A DNA stretch of 64,000 nucleotides from Bradyrhizobium glycinis (GCF_016031655.1 NZ_JACCHQ010000004.1:186001-250000), one strand, 5' to 3'. Positions 52,802-62,500 are shown, counted from the stretch's first letter. Numbers and translations: made by a program. The notes: a model not told the origin generated them from the sequence alone.

Positions 52802-53455
52802 CTACTGCCACCCCGGCACGCCGCGCATGTCGGGCAGCTGGTGGGCGATGCCCTTGTGGCAGTCGATGCAGGTCTTTTCCTTGGTGAACAGGAAGCGCTG
52901 GTGCGCCACCGAGGCCCGCGGCGATTGCTTGGTGATGTCCATGGAATCGGCGCTGTGGCAGTTGCGGCATTCCAGGGAATCATTGGCCTTGAAACGTGCC
53001 CATTCATGCGCGGCGAGCTCGAGCCGGTGGTCCTGGAATTTCTCTCTCGTGTCGATCGTGCCGAAGATCTTGCCCCAGACCTCCTTGGAGGCCTGCATCT
53101 TGCGCGCGATCTTGTCGGTCCAGTTGTGCGGCACGTGGCAGTCCGGGCAGGTCGCGCGCACGCCGGAGCGGTTGGAGAAATGGATGGTCGACTTCAGCTC
53201 GGCGTAGACGTTGTCCTTCATCTCGTGGCAGCCGGTGCAGAACTTTTCGGTGTTGGTGATTTCCAGCGCGGTGTTGAAGCCGCCCCAGAAGATCACGCCG
53301 GCGACGAAACCGGCCAGGACCAGGGTGCCGAGGGCGAACACCGAGCTCGGCCGAGTCAGCACCTGCCACAGCTCGAGCAGGAACGCCCAGCTGCGCGCGA
53401 TGAAGCCGCGCTTGGCATTCAGCTCCGCGTTGGGATCGTCGGCGGTCGTCGTCAT
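52802..53455 (-). CDS. napC: Membrane-anchored tetraheme cytochrome NapC
   Basis: A 217-residue NapC/NirT-type quinol dehydrogenase that passes electrons from the quinol pool to NapB. One N-terminal anchor helix (about 37-57) is followed by four CxxCH heme sites: Cys73, Cys103, Cys163 and Cys196 start them. The start overlaps the napB stop as ATGA. It is the last gene of napEDABC. Confidence 0.96.
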   Translation of the reverse strand: MTTTADDPNAELNAKRGFIARSWAFLLELWQVLTRPSSVFALGTLVLAGFVAGVIFWGGFNTALEITNTEKFCTGCHEMKDNVYAELKSTIHFSNRSGVRATCPDCHVPHNWTDKIARKMQASKEVWGKIFGTIDTREKFQDHRLELAAHEWARFKANDSLECRNCHSADSMDITKQSPRASVAHQRFLFTKEKTCIDCHKGIAHQLPDMRGVPGWQ

Positions 53456-53922
53456 CTGCGGCCACCCCGGCTTGCGCGCGACAGCAGCGTGTCGACGTCG
53501 GTGAAATCGTTGCTGACCGGGAGATTGGCGGTGTTCTGCGGCACGTGGCATTCGGTGCAGAAGAAGCGGCGCGGCGAGACGGAGGCCAGGAACTGGCCGT
53601 CGCGATCCATGAAGTGCGTGATCGAGACCATCGGCGCCTGCGACTCGGCGGTGCGCGCCCGCGCATGGCAGGACAGGCATTTGTTGCCGTTGAGGTCGAC
53701 CTGATAGCCGTCGATATTGTGCGGAATGACGGGCGGCTGCTCCGGATAATTGCGCACCTCCTTCTCGGAGGTGTTGCGGTTCGGCAGCATCGGCGGCGCC
53801 GGGCCCTCGTCGTTGAGCGGGGTCGGGCCGCGCAGGCCGGAGGTCACGGTCTGCGCCGTCAGCGAGCCCGTGCCGGCGGCGATCGCGACTGCGAGCAGGA
53901 TGATTGCGGATCGTTTCATCAT
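53452..53922 (-). CDS. napB: Periplasmic nitrate reductase diheme cytochrome NapB
   Basis: The 156-residue small subunit of Nap with a signal peptide (about 1-24) and two CxxCH motifs (Cys82-His86 and Cys122-His126). It receives electrons from NapC and feeds NapA. Start 53922 overlaps the napA stop as ATGA. Confidence 0.96.
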   Translation of the reverse strand: MMKRSAIILLAVAIAAGTGSLTAQTVTSGLRGPTPLNDEGPAPPMLPNRNTSEKEVRNYPEQPPVIPHNIDGYQVDLNGNKCLSCHARARTAESQAPMVSITHFMDRDGQFLASVSPRRFFCTECHVPQNTANLPVSNDFTDVDTLLSRASRGGRR

Positions 53923-56432
53923 GACATGTTCACCCGCTCGATGCGCACGGCGCACTTCTTGAAATCGGTCTGCAGCGAGATCGGGTCGGTGGCGTCGAGC
54001 GTCACCTTGTTGATCAGCTTCGATTCATCGAACCACGGCACGAACACGAGGCCGCGTGGCGGCCGGTCGCGGCCGCGCGTCTCGACGCGGGCGCGGATGA
54101 AGCCGCGGCGGGAGACCACCTTCACCTCGTCGCCGCGGCGGAGCTTCATGTCCTGCGCATCGTCCGGATGCATGAAGCAGACGGCTTCGGGAAAGGCCTT
54201 GAACAGCTCGGGCACGCGGCGCGTCATGGTGCCGGAATGCCAGTGCTCCAGCACGCGGCCGGTCGAGAGCCAGTAGGGATATTCGTTGTCGGGCGCTTCC
54301 GCCGGCGGCTCGTAAGGCAGCGCGAAGATGCGGGCCTTGCCGTCGGCATGGCCGTAGAACTGCACGCCTGCGCCCTGCTTGACGTAGGGGTCGCTGCCCT
54401 CGCGGAAGCGCCACTTCGTCTCCTGGCCGTTGACGACGGGCCAACGCAGGCCGCGCTCCCGGTGATAGGTGTCGAACGGCGCGAGGTCGTGGCCATGGCC
54501 GCGGCCGAACTGGGCATATTCCTCGAACAGGCCCTTGTGGACGTAGAAGCCGAACGCCCTGGATTCGTCGTTGGCATAGCCCGGCTCGATATCGGTGACC
54601 GGGAATTTGTCGACCTGGCCGTTCTTGTAGAGCACGTCGAACAGCGTCTTGCCGCGATGTTCCGGCTTCTTGGCGATCAGCTCCGCGGGCCAGACCTCCT
54701 CGATTTTAAAGCGCTTGGAGAACTCCATCAGCTGCCAGAGATCCGACTTCGACTCGCCCGGCGCGGGGACGAGCTGGTGCCAGAACTGGGTGCGCCGCTC
54801 GGCATTGCCGTAGGCGCCTTCCTTCTCCACCCACATCGCGGTGGGCAGGATCAGGTCGGCGGCGAGTGCCGTCACCGATGGATAGGCGTCCGAGACCACG
54901 ATGAAATTGTCGGGGTTGCGGAAGCCCGGATAGGTCTCCTCGTTGACGTTGGGACCGGCCTGGAGATTGTTGTTGACCTGCACCCAATAGGCGTTGATCA
55001 GGCCGTCCTTCAGCATCCGGCTTTGCAGCACCGCGTGCGCGCCGGGCTTGTCGGGAAGGGTGCCCTCGGGCAGCTGCCAGATCTGCTCGGCGTGGTCGCG
55101 ATGCGCCTTGTTGGTCACCACCATGTCGGCGGGCAGGCGGTGCGAGAAGGTGCCGACCTCGCGCGCGGTGCCGCAGGCCGAGGGCTGGCCGGTCAGCGAG
55201 AACGGGCTGTTGCCCGGCGCGGAGATCTTCCCGGTCAAAAGGTGGATGTTGTAGACGAGATTGTTGCACCAGACGCCGCGGGTGTGCTGGTTGAAGCCCA
55301 TGGTCCAGAACGAGACCACTTTCGTCTTGGGATCGGCGTAGAGCTCGGCGAGCGCTTCGAGGCGGTTGAGCGGCACGCCGGACATTTCGGCGGCCTTCTC
55401 CAGCGTGTACTCGGACACGAACTTGACGAACTCGTCATAGCTCATATCGGTGGAGTCGCCCGCCTTGGCGGCGCCCGTCGCCTTCTTCTGCAGCGGGTGA
55501 TCCGGCCGCAATCCGTAGCCGATGTCGGTCTGGCCGCGCTTGCACACGGTGTGCGCGGCGACGAAGTCCTTGTTGACGCGGCCGGTCTTGATGATGTGGT
55601 TGGCGATGGCGTTGAGGATGTAGAGGTCGGTCTGCGGCTTGAACACCATGCCGATATCGGCGAGGTCGAACGAGCGGTGCTCGAAGGTGGAGAGCACGGC
55701 GACGCGGACATGCGGCGCGGACAGCCGGCGGTCGGCGATGCGCGTCCACAGGATGGGATGCATCTCCGCCATATTGGAGCCCCACAGCACGAAGGCGTCG
55801 GTCGCCTCGATGTCGTCGTAGCAGCCGGCCGGCTCGTCGATGCCGAAGGTGCGCATCATGCCGGCCACCGCCGAGGCCATGCAGTGCCGCGCATTCGGGT
55901 CGATGTTGTTGGTGCGGAAGCCTGCCTTGAACAGCTTCGCGGCGGCATAGCCTTCCCAGATCGTCCACTGGCCGGAGCCGAACATGGCGACGCCGTTGGG
56001 GCCGCGCTTCCTGATCGCCTCCTTCCACTTCAGCTCCATGATGTCGAAGGCTTCGGTCCAGGACACGGGCGTGAAGTCGCCGTTCTTGTCGTACTTGGCG
56101 CCGCTCTTGCGCAGCATCGGCTGCGTCAGGCGGTCGTGGCCGTACATGATCTTGGAGAGGAAGTAGCCTTTCACGCAGTTGAGGCCGCGATTGACTTCGG
56201 CCTTGATGTCGCCGTGGGTGGCGACGACGCGGTTGTCCTTGGTCGCGACCATCACCGAGCAGCCGGTGCCGCAGAAGCGGCAGGCGGCCTTGTCCCATTT
56301 CAGTTCGCTCTCCTTCCGCTCGGCGGCGAGGTTGGCGGCGAGCGCCGGTGCCGGGAGCCCGGCGGCGACCGCGGCGATCGCGGCGGCCTCGAGCTTGAGC
56401 ATCTGGCGGCGGTCGAGCTTCGGCGATGTCAT
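53919..56432 (-). CDS. napA: Periplasmic nitrate reductase catalytic subunit NapA
   Basis: An 837-residue molybdopterin enzyme reducing nitrate to nitrite in the periplasm. The leader carries [19 protein letters not shown], a Tat signal. The 4Fe-4S cluster is held by Cys51, Cys54, Cys58 and Cys86, and the Mo ligand is Cys184 ([12 protein letters not shown]). The ATG at 56432 begins [10 protein letters not shown]; the longer frame overlaps napD. Normal family length. Confidence 0.97.
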   Translation of the reverse strand: MTSPKLDRRQMLKLEAAAIAAVAAGLPAPALAANLAAERKESELKWDKAACRFCGTGCSVMVATKDNRVVATHGDIKAEVNRGLNCVKGYFLSKIMYGHDRLTQPMLRKSGAKYDKNGDFTPVSWTEAFDIMELKWKEAIRKRGPNGVAMFGSGQWTIWEGYAAAKLFKAGFRTNNIDPNARHCMASAVAGMMRTFGIDEPAGCYDDIEATDAFVLWGSNMAEMHPILWTRIADRRLSAPHVRVAVLSTFEHRSFDLADIGMVFKPQTDLYILNAIANHIIKTGRVNKDFVAAHTVCKRGQTDIGYGLRPDHPLQKKATGAAKAGDSTDMSYDEFVKFVSEYTLEKAAEMSGVPLNRLEALAELYADPKTKVVSFWTMGFNQHTRGVWCNNLVYNIHLLTGKISAPGNSPFSLTGQPSACGTAREVGTFSHRLPADMVVTNKAHRDHAEQIWQLPEGTLPDKPGAHAVLQSRMLKDGLINAYWVQVNNNLQAGPNVNEETYPGFRNPDNFIVVSDAYPSVTALAADLILPTAMWVEKEGAYGNAERRTQFWHQLVPAPGESKSDLWQLMEFSKRFKIEEVWPAELIAKKPEHRGKTLFDVLYKNGQVDKFPVTDIEPGYANDESRAFGFYVHKGLFEEYAQFGRGHGHDLAPFDTYHRERGLRWPVVNGQETKWRFREGSDPYVKQGAGVQFYGHADGKARIFALPYEPPAEAPDNEYPYWLSTGRVLEHWHSGTMTRRVPELFKAFPEAVCFMHPDDAQDMKLRRGDEVKVVSRRGFIRARVETRGRDRPPRGLVFVPWFDESKLINKVTLDATDPISLQTDFKKCAVRIERVNMS

Positions 56433-56448
56433 GATGGCTCTCCGGCCC

Positions 56449-56763
56449 TTAAGTCGTTTCGATGGCGTGGAACACCAGCGCCGCGGAATAGACGTGTTGC
56501 AGCGACTGGATGGTGTTGAGCATGGTGCCGAGGCTGCCGGCATCGGGCGCCTCGGTCACGACGACGAGCTTGCCCCGTGGATCGCGGCCGCGGATCTCGC
56601 AGCCGGGCAGCGCCGCGATCTCAGCTTCCAGTTCGGCAAGGCGCTCCGGCCGCGCCTGCACGATGATGCTGGCGATCTCGGTGCCCGGCGGAGCGATGAT
56701 GCGATCGGCGCCGAGCACCCGGCCGGTGATCAGGGCGCGGCGGTTGAGTGTGGCGTGGGCCAT
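56449..56763 (-). CDS. napD: Nap chaperone NapD
   Basis: A 104-residue cytoplasmic chaperone that binds the NapA Tat leader and proofreads its maturation. Ferredoxin-like fold with [28 protein letters not shown] and [37 protein letters not shown]. It ends 16 bases before napA. Confidence 0.93.
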   Translation of the reverse strand: MAHATLNRRALITGRVLGADRIIAPPGTEIASIIVQARPERLAELEAEIAALPGCEIRGRDPRGKLVVVTEAPDAGSLGTMLNTIQSLQHVYSAALVFHAIETT

Positions 56764-56789
56764 GATGCCTGTCTTTCGCTGGTTGCGGA

Positions 56790-56975
56790 TCAATGCGGAG
56801 AGGGTGGCGGGCCCGGAGGGCCGGCGAACATCTGGTAGATCCAGACGCCGAGCCCATAGGAGCCGACCGTCCCGACCGCGAGGACGGGCATCACGATCGC
56901 GGTCAGGAACAGGAACGCGAAAAACTCCATGCGCTTACGGCGCACGCGCGACGTCGCGTCGTCAGGGGCCGACAT
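56790..56975 (-). CDS. napE: Nap membrane protein NapE
   Basis: A 61-residue single-pass inner-membrane protein of the NapE family: RKRMEFFAFLFLTAIVMPVLAVGTVGSYGLGVWIYQMFAGPPG. Its role in Nap is unknown. It is the first gene of napEDABC, downstream of a FixK-type box. Confidence 0.9.
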   Translation of the reverse strand: MSAPDDATSRVRRKRMEFFAFLFLTAIVMPVLAVGTVGSYGLGVWIYQMFAGPPGPPPSPH

Positions 56976-57065
56976 GTTCGGTCTCTACAGGGTGAGATGG
57001 GGAATCGGGACGGCATCCGGGCCGTTGCCTTGCTGCACTTCTGATGCATCCGGGCCGTCACGGCG

Positions 57066-57079
57066 TTGATCTGGATCAA
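57066..57079. promoter_or_regulatory. Perfect FixK2/FNR-type box upstream of napE
   Basis: TTGATCTGGATCAA is the canonical FNR/FixK palindrome TTGAT-N4-ATCAA, centred 97 bases before the napE start. It should place napEDABC under low-oxygen control by FixK2. It is 165 bases from the divergent monooxygenase gene. Confidence 0.85.
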
Positions 57080-57243
57080 CCTGCCCGCTTGCGCGGATGT
57101 CGCAGCGCCGGGGGCGAGACCAGCCCCGCTTCGCACGCCGGGCGGCGAAATCATTCTCCCGCACGGCGGAATTGCCACTGCGTAGACAGCTCCGCCTCAC
57201 TCTTTAAGATGAGCTCAACAACAATAAGCGGGAGAGCGACGCC

Positions 57244-58449
57244 ATGAAGTTCGGCATCTTCTACGAGCTGCAGCTGCCGCGGCCCTGGGTGGCGGGCGAC
57301 GAGCTCGCCCTCTACCAGAATGCGCTCTCGCAGATGGAGCTTGCCGACAGGCTCGACTACGACCATGCCTGGGTGGTCGAGCATCACTTCCTCGAGGAGT
57401 ATTCGCACTCGCCCTCGCCGGAATCGTTCCTGGCTGCCGCGAGCCAGCGCACGAAAAACATCCGGCTCGGCCACGGCATCCTCCAGCTCACCACCAACCA
57501 TCCGGCGCGCGTAGCCGAGCGTGTCGCGGTGCTGGACCTGCTCTCGAACGGCCGCTGCGAGTTCGGCATGGGCGAGAGCGCCTCGATCACCGAGCTGGAG
57601 CCGTTCGGCCGCGACATGGAGACCAAGAAGGAGATCTTCGAGGAGGCGGTCGCGGCCATCTTCCCGATGTTCAGGGACGCCGGCAGCGAGCATCACGGCA
57701 AATATTTCGACATTCCCTTGCGCAACATCGTGCCGAAGCCGGTGCAGAAGCCGCACCCGCCGCTGTGGATGGCCTGCTCGCAGCTGCCGACCATCGAGCG
57801 CGCCGGCCGTCACGGTTTCGGTGCGCTCGGCTTTCAGTTCGTCAGCGCCGATGCCGCGCACGCCTGGGTGCATGCCTATTACAACGCCATGACCAAGCGC
57901 CTGCACAAGCTCGCCGACTACGAGATCAATCCCAACATGGCGCTCGTCTCGTTCTTCATGTGCGCCAAGACGGATGAAGAGGCGCGCGCCCGCGCCGACG
58001 GCGCCACCTTCTTCCAGTTCGCGCTGCGCTTCTACGGCGCTTCGCAGAGCCGCCAGCGTCCCGCGCCCTACACCGTCAACATGTGGGACGAGTACAACAA
58101 GTGGAAGCGCGACAATCCGCAGGCTCAGGAGGCGGCGCTGCGCGGCGGCCTGATCGGCTCACCCGACACGATCCGGAAGAAGCTGAAGCGCTTCCAGTCC
58201 TCGCACATCGACCAGGTCATCCTGCTCAACCAGGCCGGCAAGAACAGCCACGAGCACATCTGCGAATCGCTCGAGCTGTTCGGCCGCGAGGTGATGCCGG
58301 AGTTCCAGAACGATCCGGCGCAGGCCGAATGGAAGCGCGGCGTGATGAGCGGCGAGATCGAGCTGGAGGAGATCGACACCGAGGCCTTCACGGATCGCTA
58401 CGGCAAGCTCGCGATCAACGTCGCCCCCGCGAAGGCGGCGGCGGGGTAA
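57244..58449 (+). CDS. LLM-class flavin-dependent monooxygenase
   Basis: A 401-residue luciferase-like monooxygenase, using reduced flavin and oxygen on an unknown substrate. The barrel start MKFGIFYELQLPRPW, DHAWVVEHHFLEEY, NIRLGHGILQLTTNHPARVAERVAVLDLLSNGR and GLIGSPDTIRKKL are standard for the bacterial luciferase family. GGGAGAG precedes the ATG. It diverges from napE. Confidence 0.92.
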   Translation: MKFGIFYELQLPRPWVAGDELALYQNALSQMELADRLDYDHAWVVEHHFLEEYSHSPSPESFLAAASQRTKNIRLGHGILQLTTNHPARVAERVAVLDLLSNGRCEFGMGESASITELEPFGRDMETKKEIFEEAVAAIFPMFRDAGSEHHGKYFDIPLRNIVPKPVQKPHPPLWMACSQLPTIERAGRHGFGALGFQFVSADAAHAWVHAYYNAMTKRLHKLADYEINPNMALVSFFMCAKTDEEARARADGATFFQFALRFYGASQSRQRPAPYTVNMWDEYNKWKRDNPQAQEAALRGGLIGSPDTIRKKLKRFQSSHIDQVILLNQAGKNSHEHICESLELFGREVMPEFQNDPAQAEWKRGVMSGEIELEEIDTEAFTDRYGKLAINVAPAKAAAG

Positions 58450-58642
58450 CCTGTAAGCAACAACAGATCCTGCTTCCTGGCGCTGAAGCCGGTGCGGTGA
58501 GCCGCGCTTCAGTGCGGCGTTTTGACCCGGAGCAGACCTTTCGAACCCCTTCTGCAGCCAGCCATTGGCCAGGCGGTCGACGTCGCTCTCCCTTGCGCTA
58601 CCTCACGGGTATCGTTCGTCCCAAGCCGCCCAAGCAGCGCGA

Positions 58643-58667
58643 GGAACGATTCAATACAGCGTGAGTT
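58643..58667 (+). promoter_or_regulatory. Candidate EcfG-type general-stress promoter
   Basis: GGAAC (58643-58647), a 16-base spacer, then AGTT (58664-58667), continuing CGACCT. EcfG promoters in alphaproteobacteria are GGAAC-N16/17-CGTT; here one base of the -10 differs. It lies 39 bases before the DUF3618 gene start. The same -35, spacer length and AGTTCGACCT sequence occur in front of the yidB-like gene at the other end of the module. Confidence 0.55.
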
Positions 58668-58706
58668 CGACCTCAAATCCAAGAAACAAAGCAAGAGGGT
58701 AACGTG

Positions 58707-59678
58707 ATGACACGATCCGTGGAGGAGTTGAGACGCGAGTCCGAGCGTAGCCGCGCGGAGCTGGCGGCGACGGTCGGGCGGTTGAAGGAGCAGATATCGG
58801 ACACTGCCGTCGACATTCGCCACAAAATCTCGCCGCAGCACATCAAATCCGAAGTTACCGAATACGTCAGCCACAAGACCCAGAGTTGGGTCGAAGGGCT
58901 CAAGCAACAGGTCATGGACAACCCGATGCGCGCAGTGGCCGCGGGCGCCGCAGTGGGCGTTCCGTTGCTGAGGTTGGCCCGGGGTATGCCGCTGCCGCTT
59001 CTCATGATCGGGGCCGGGCTGGCCCTGACCTCGAAGACGGTGCGGGATCGCGCTGCAGACGCCGCCGGTCCGGTCATGGACAAAGCGGGGAGCATGCTTG
59101 ACGAGGTGACGCAGGGCGCGCGGTCCATGCAAGGCGACGCCAAGGAGACGCTATCCTCCGCCCAAAGCCGAGCCGCCGGCATGGTTGATGACGCCCAGGA
59201 CAAGGCCGCTGGTCTTGCCGCTGATCTGCGGGCGAGCGCGGCGCAGGCTGCCAGTTTCGCGAGTGAAAAGCTCAAGAGCGGCATGGACGCGGCCAAGGAT
59301 GCCGCCAAGGATGCCGCAGCGCGCGCGCCCGACCAGGCTCGACAGACCATCGGCGACAATGCCGCGCTGATCGCAGGCCTGGGCATTGCGATCGGGGCGA
59401 TCATTGCCGCGGCTCTTCCCGAGACCAAGGCTGAAGCCAAGGTGATGGGCGGAGCAAGCGATGGAATGAAGCAGGCCGCGGCCGCCGCCATGCAATCCGG
59501 ATTCGAGGCCGCGAGAGACGCGACCACATCTGCGGCCGATGCTGCGACGCAAAAGGTCGCCGAGGCAGATCTCGGCAGCCATGCCAGCCGCGTGACCCAG
59601 AACGTGGCTGACACATTGAAAGAGGCTGCCGACGACGTGGTCAAGGCCGCCTTTAGCCCCTCTCAACCCAACACTTGA
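58707..59678 (+). CDS. DUF3618-domain amphipathic membrane protein
   Basis: A 323-residue protein with an N-terminal DUF3618 segment (SVEELRRESERSRAELAATVGRLKEQI). A hydrophobic stretch near 72-105 (NPMRAVAAGAAVGVPLLRLARGMPLPLLMIG) follows. Next are LEA-like Ala/Lys/Asp repeats (DAAKDAAKDAAARAPDQARQ), a second hydrophobic helix (ALIAGLGIAIGAIIAAALP) and more amphipathic helix. ATG at 58707 is preferred over GTG at 58704 because GAGGG lies 7 bases upstream. It is the first gene of a four-gene run. Function unknown; probably envelope stress protection. Confidence 0.82.
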   Translation: MTRSVEELRRESERSRAELAATVGRLKEQISDTAVDIRHKISPQHIKSEVTEYVSHKTQSWVEGLKQQVMDNPMRAVAAGAAVGVPLLRLARGMPLPLLMIGAGLALTSKTVRDRAADAAGPVMDKAGSMLDEVTQGARSMQGDAKETLSSAQSRAAGMVDDAQDKAAGLAADLRASAAQAASFASEKLKSGMDAAKDAAKDAAARAPDQARQTIGDNAALIAGLGIAIGAIIAAALPETKAEAKVMGGASDGMKQAAAAAMQSGFEAARDATTSAADAATQKVAEADLGSHASRVTQNVADTLKEAADDVVKAAFSPSQPNT

Positions 59679-59689
59679 AGGACACCATC

Positions 59690-60370
59690 ATGAGCGATTC
59701 GGATCCGCACAACGTGACGCAGTTCGCAAAGAACCAGGACAAGGGCACCGCAAAAGACATCAAGGAGCAGATGAGTGATGCCGGAGCGGAGGTGAAACAG
59801 CGTGCTGGCGACGCTTTCCGCGCATCGGCCGACGTCGCGCGCGACAAGTTCGGTGAGGCCGCGGATGCAGCAAAGGGGGTCGCGGAAGGAACCGTGGACC
59901 AGATCCAGAGCCAGGCGCGCGAGCAGCAACGTTCGGGCGCAGATTTCGTCGAGCGCCTCGCAGGCAACATCCGTGAAGCCGGCCGGGCCTTCGAGACCGA
60001 CGTCCCGTTCGCCGCTCGCGGCATCGGCTCCGCCGCCGACTATGTCGAGGACGCTGCGCAGAAGATCCGGGATGGAAGCTTCCGGGATCTCGTCCAAGGC
60101 GCAACCGATTTCGCCAGACGTCAGCCTGCGGCCTTTCTCGGAATATCGGTGCTGGCAGGCTTCGCGGCCGTGCGCTTCCTGAAGGCGTCAGGCGGACAGT
60201 CGTCATCCCGCGGGCAGCGCGACACGATGGACAGATGGTCGTCGGAAAGCAGCCAGAGCCCCAGCGGGACGTCGTTTTCGGCGGGACAGCAAACCGGGTC
60301 TCCGGAGTCCATGCAGCGCGGCCCTAATCGGCAACAAACCTCTTCCACACAGGGCAGCACAGTACCATGA
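59690..60370 (+). CDS. LEA-like amphipathic protein with C-terminal membrane helix
   Basis: A 226-residue protein. Its first 140 residues are charged amphipathic helix (IKEQMSDAGAEVKQRAGDAF, ARDKFGEAADAAKGVAEGTV), resembling LEA/CsbD-like stress proteins. A hydrophobic helix (about 148-166, QPAAFLGISVLAGFAAVRFL) and a Ser/Gln-rich tail follow. GAAGG precedes the ATG at 59690. Its stop overlaps the next start as ATGA. Family unknown to me; function inferred from composition only. Confidence 0.78.
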   Translation: MSDSDPHNVTQFAKNQDKGTAKDIKEQMSDAGAEVKQRAGDAFRASADVARDKFGEAADAAKGVAEGTVDQIQSQAREQQRSGADFVERLAGNIREAGRAFETDVPFAARGIGSAADYVEDAAQKIRDGSFRDLVQGATDFARRQPAAFLGISVLAGFAAVRFLKASGGQSSSRGQRDTMDRWSSESSQSPSGTSFSAGQQTGSPESMQRGPNRQQTSSTQGSTVP

Positions 60371-60783
60371 GCATCGAGCGCGATATCAAAACCAGCCAAA
60401 GCGAGTTCAGGGCGATCTCGACGCTGCTCGGCGATGCCATGTCGCAGTTCGCCAAGCTCTTCCAGAACGAGATAGACCTGGCGAAAGCGGAGCTTGGCGA
60501 AAAGCTCCAGAAGATTGGCGGCGCGCTGGCCTTGATCGTGGGTGGCGCCGTTCTGGTGATCCCGGCGATCGTGATGGCGCTTTTTGCCCTGTCCGCCGCA
60601 TTGATCTCGGCGGGATGGTCGCAGCCCGTCTCGTATCTGACCTCGGCAATCGTCGCGGCGGCGATCGCCGCCGCGCTGGTCGCAATCGGCATCAACCGGC
60701 TTGATGCGCGTCATCTGGCCCCCCGAGAAACGATCGGCCAACTCGAAAAGGACAAGGACACCGTGAAGGGAATGGTGCGATGA
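60367..60783 (+). CDS. Holin-like (Phage_holin_3_6) membrane protein
   Basis: A 138-residue protein: N-terminal amphipathic helix (STLLGDAMSQFAKLFQNEIDLAKAELGEKLQ), then two membrane helices (about 48-72 and 80-103). This matches the putative actinobacterial holin-X/Phage_holin_3_6 family, common in chromosomes and not tied to prophage. It is coupled by ATGA overlaps to both neighbours, so the four genes are one translational unit. Confidence 0.85.
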   Translation: MSIERDIKTSQSEFRAISTLLGDAMSQFAKLFQNEIDLAKAELGEKLQKIGGALALIVGGAVLVIPAIVMALFALSAALISAGWSQPVSYLTSAIVAAAIAAALVAIGINRLDARHLAPRETIGQLEKDKDTVKGMVR

Positions 60784-61511
60784 GCAGCACAAGAACCAGC
60801 TTTATGGACAGTTTGGTGACCGCCGCCCGGGAAAACCCGCTTGCCGCGGCGCTGATCGGAGGCGGCGCGCTCTGGTTGCTTGCCGGCGATCAGACGCTGA
60901 AGACCGCGGCGCGTTCGGCTGCGGAGGCAGTCGCACCCGTTGCCGAGGCCGGGTCGCGTGGCATGAGGTCGGCGGCGTCTGCCGTCAAGCACACCGTAGC
61001 GCCTCCGACCGCACCTGAAATGGACGACGACTCGCACGGCGTCGGAGAAACGTTTCGAGGCGCAAAAGCTGCCGCGTCCGATGCCGTCTCGGGAACTGCC
61101 GAGAGCATCCGCGATCGCTTCGATGAGGGCGTCGCCTTCGCGCAGGAGCAATTCGGCAAACTCGGCGATTCTTTTCCGGATAAGGAAGCGATCGACAGCG
61201 CGAAATCGTCGCTCACCGACATGCTTGAACGGCAACCCCTCGTGCTTGGTGTCGTGGGCCTCGCGATCGGTGCAGCCGTTGCAGGCGCGTTTCGCGCGTC
61301 CGAGCTCGAAAACAGATATATCGGCGAAGTCAGCGACGACGTGAAGGCCGACCTGAATCGGCGCGCCGGTGCGGTCTCGCAGGCCGTGCGCGAAGCCTCT
61401 GACACGGTCGTCTCAGAAATCAGCGACACCAGCGCCGAAGTTGTGGACCGGGTCAAGCAAGCCGGCATGGACGCTGCGGCAGCTGCCCGTGCCGAGGTGA
61501 AGTCTCCCTGA
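60780..61511 (+). CDS. YtxH/DUF3618-like amphipathic membrane protein
   Basis: A 243-residue protein with an N-terminal hydrophobic region (about 17-37, ARENPLAAALIGGGALWLLAG), amphipathic middle (DSVSGTAESIRDRFDEGVA type), a second ENP/QP-led helix (ERQPLVLGVVGLAIGAAVAGAF, about 155-176) and a closing helical tail. The NP/QP-L-x-x-G-x-x-IG membrane helices match those of the first gene in the module, suggesting common ancestry. Function unknown. Confidence 0.8.
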   Translation: MSSTRTSFMDSLVTAARENPLAAALIGGGALWLLAGDQTLKTAARSAAEAVAPVAEAGSRGMRSAASAVKHTVAPPTAPEMDDDSHGVGETFRGAKAAASDAVSGTAESIRDRFDEGVAFAQEQFGKLGDSFPDKEAIDSAKSSLTDMLERQPLVLGVVGLAIGAAVAGAFRASELENRYIGEVSDDVKADLNRRAGAVSQAVREASDTVVSEISDTSAEVVDRVKQAGMDAAAAARAEVKSP

Positions 61512-61526
61512 GACGAAGAAAGCGGG

Positions 61527-61553
61527 AGGGGCCGCCGTCAGTGGCGCGCCCCT
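61527..61553. terminator. Bidirectional hairpin closing the stress module
   Basis: AGGGGCCGCC and GGCG-c-GCCCCT pair over 10 bp with one bulge around a GTCAGT loop. It lies between the convergent stops at 61511 and 61596. Confidence 0.6.
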
Positions 61554-61595
61554 TCGCTCGCCGGGATGCATCCGCTCGGGTCGGCCTGCTGCTCT

Positions 61596-61859
61596 TCAGA
61601 TCGCGCGCCGCTGTCGTCCGGCGAAGAGACCATACACAAAGAGGACGATGATGGCGCCGACGACCGCTCCGATCAGCCCGGCACCCTCTCCCGGACGGTA
61701 CCAGCCCAGGGCCTGGCCAAGGTAGGTGGCAACGAAGGCGCCGACGATGCCAAGGATGGTCGTGAGGATGAACCCGGAGGGTTCGTTGTCACCCGGCATG
61801 ATGAATTTCGCGATGACGCCCGCGATAAAGCCGATGATGATCGTCCAAATAATGCTCAT
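61596..61859 (-). CDS. GlsB/YeaQ/YmgE-family stress membrane protein
   Basis: An 87-residue three-helix transglycosylase-associated (YmgE/GlsB) protein: MSIIWTIIIGFIAGVIAKFIMPG, then GFILTTILGIVGAFVATYLGQALG and GLIGAVVGAIIVLFVYGLF. Family members are induced by osmotic, acid and general stress. GGAGGAGCGGAG precedes the ATG at 61859. It lies 44 bases after the yidB-like gene, likely in one transcript. Confidence 0.9.
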   Translation of the reverse strand: MSIIWTIIIGFIAGVIAKFIMPGDNEPSGFILTTILGIVGAFVATYLGQALGWYRPGEGAGLIGAVVGAIIVLFVYGLFAGRQRRAI

Positions 61860-61903
61860 TCTCCGCTCCTCCTGATCAATCAATGGCGACAATTGCGAGG
61901 CCA

Positions 61904-62356
61904 TCAGCTCGGTAAACGCCCCTCGGGCGTGTACTTGTCGACGGCCTGCGGCAGCTCACGCGACAGCCTCGCGAGAATTTCCTGTTGGGAAAGCCCGGTC
62001 TCCTTCTCGAGCTTGTCCAGCACGTCGGGCCCGATCGCTTCCCGCAATTGCGGAGGCGAGATATCTTTGTTCGGCCCCGAGCTGACCCACGACCGGGCCG
62101 CATCGCCGTGGCCGTTCTCGTTGAATCTCTCCAGCAGCTCGCCAATTCCTCCCTGCAATAGTCCTCCAACACCTGCCCCGCTCAGCATGCCCGTCAGATT
62201 TTTTAGCAGCCCCCCGAGTGGTTGTTGGCTGCTGGCCGATTCGAGGGATCCGGCCCCCGGGCCTCTGAGCAACTCCGCCAGCTTGTCCCGATTCTGATAC
62301 CCCGCGATTGCGAGCAGTCCGAGAAGTGCGGTCATCGAGGGCATTCCGCGGCTCAT
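61904..62356 (-). CDS. YidB/DUF937-family protein
   Basis: A 150-residue YidB-like protein: N-terminal MTALLGLLAIAGYQNRDKLAELL, Gly/Leu-rich middle (LGGLLKNLTGMLSGAGVGGLLQGGIGELLERF), then a C-terminal helical domain (KDISPPQLREAIGPDVLDKLEKETGLSQQEILARLSRELPQAVDKYTPEGRLP). The family is widespread and uncharacterised, often stress induced. A candidate EcfG-type promoter stands 33 bases upstream. Confidence 0.87.
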   Translation of the reverse strand: MSRGMPSMTALLGLLAIAGYQNRDKLAELLRGPGAGSLESASSQQPLGGLLKNLTGMLSGAGVGGLLQGGIGELLERFNENGHGDAARSWVSSGPNKDISPPQLREAIGPDVLDKLEKETGLSQQEILARLSRELPQAVDKYTPEGRLPS

Positions 62357-62388
62357 CGTGTAACTCCATGGCAGCGCTAAACAGGTCG

Positions 62389-62413
62389 AACTCGGCCGGT
62401 CGGGTTCTGTTCC
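62389..62413 (-). promoter_or_regulatory. Candidate EcfG-type general-stress promoter (yidB-like gene)
   Basis: On the minus strand GGAAC (62413-62409), 16-base spacer, AGTT (62392-62389) followed by CGACCT. Both elements and the six bases after the -10 are identical to the candidate at 58643-58667, although the spacers differ. The repetition at both ends of one gene module is the main support. Confidence 0.55.
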
Positions 62414-62500
62414 TGAAGCTTGCCTTTCAGGCTGCCGATTCGGCCCGGGTCATTTGGAAACGGGCGCAATGAGCAGCCAACCAAGCCGGAAGGCGCCGAT

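Noticed and set aside
54168..56519. 783-codon plus-strand open frame across napA
   Set aside because: Antisense shadow of napA, which has its Tat leader, Fe-S and Mo ligands intact; the plus-strand translation resembles no family.
60367..60783. Holin-like gene as a sign of prophage
   Set aside because: No lysin, capsid, tail, integrase or attachment site nearby; this holin family is common in chromosomal stress clusters.
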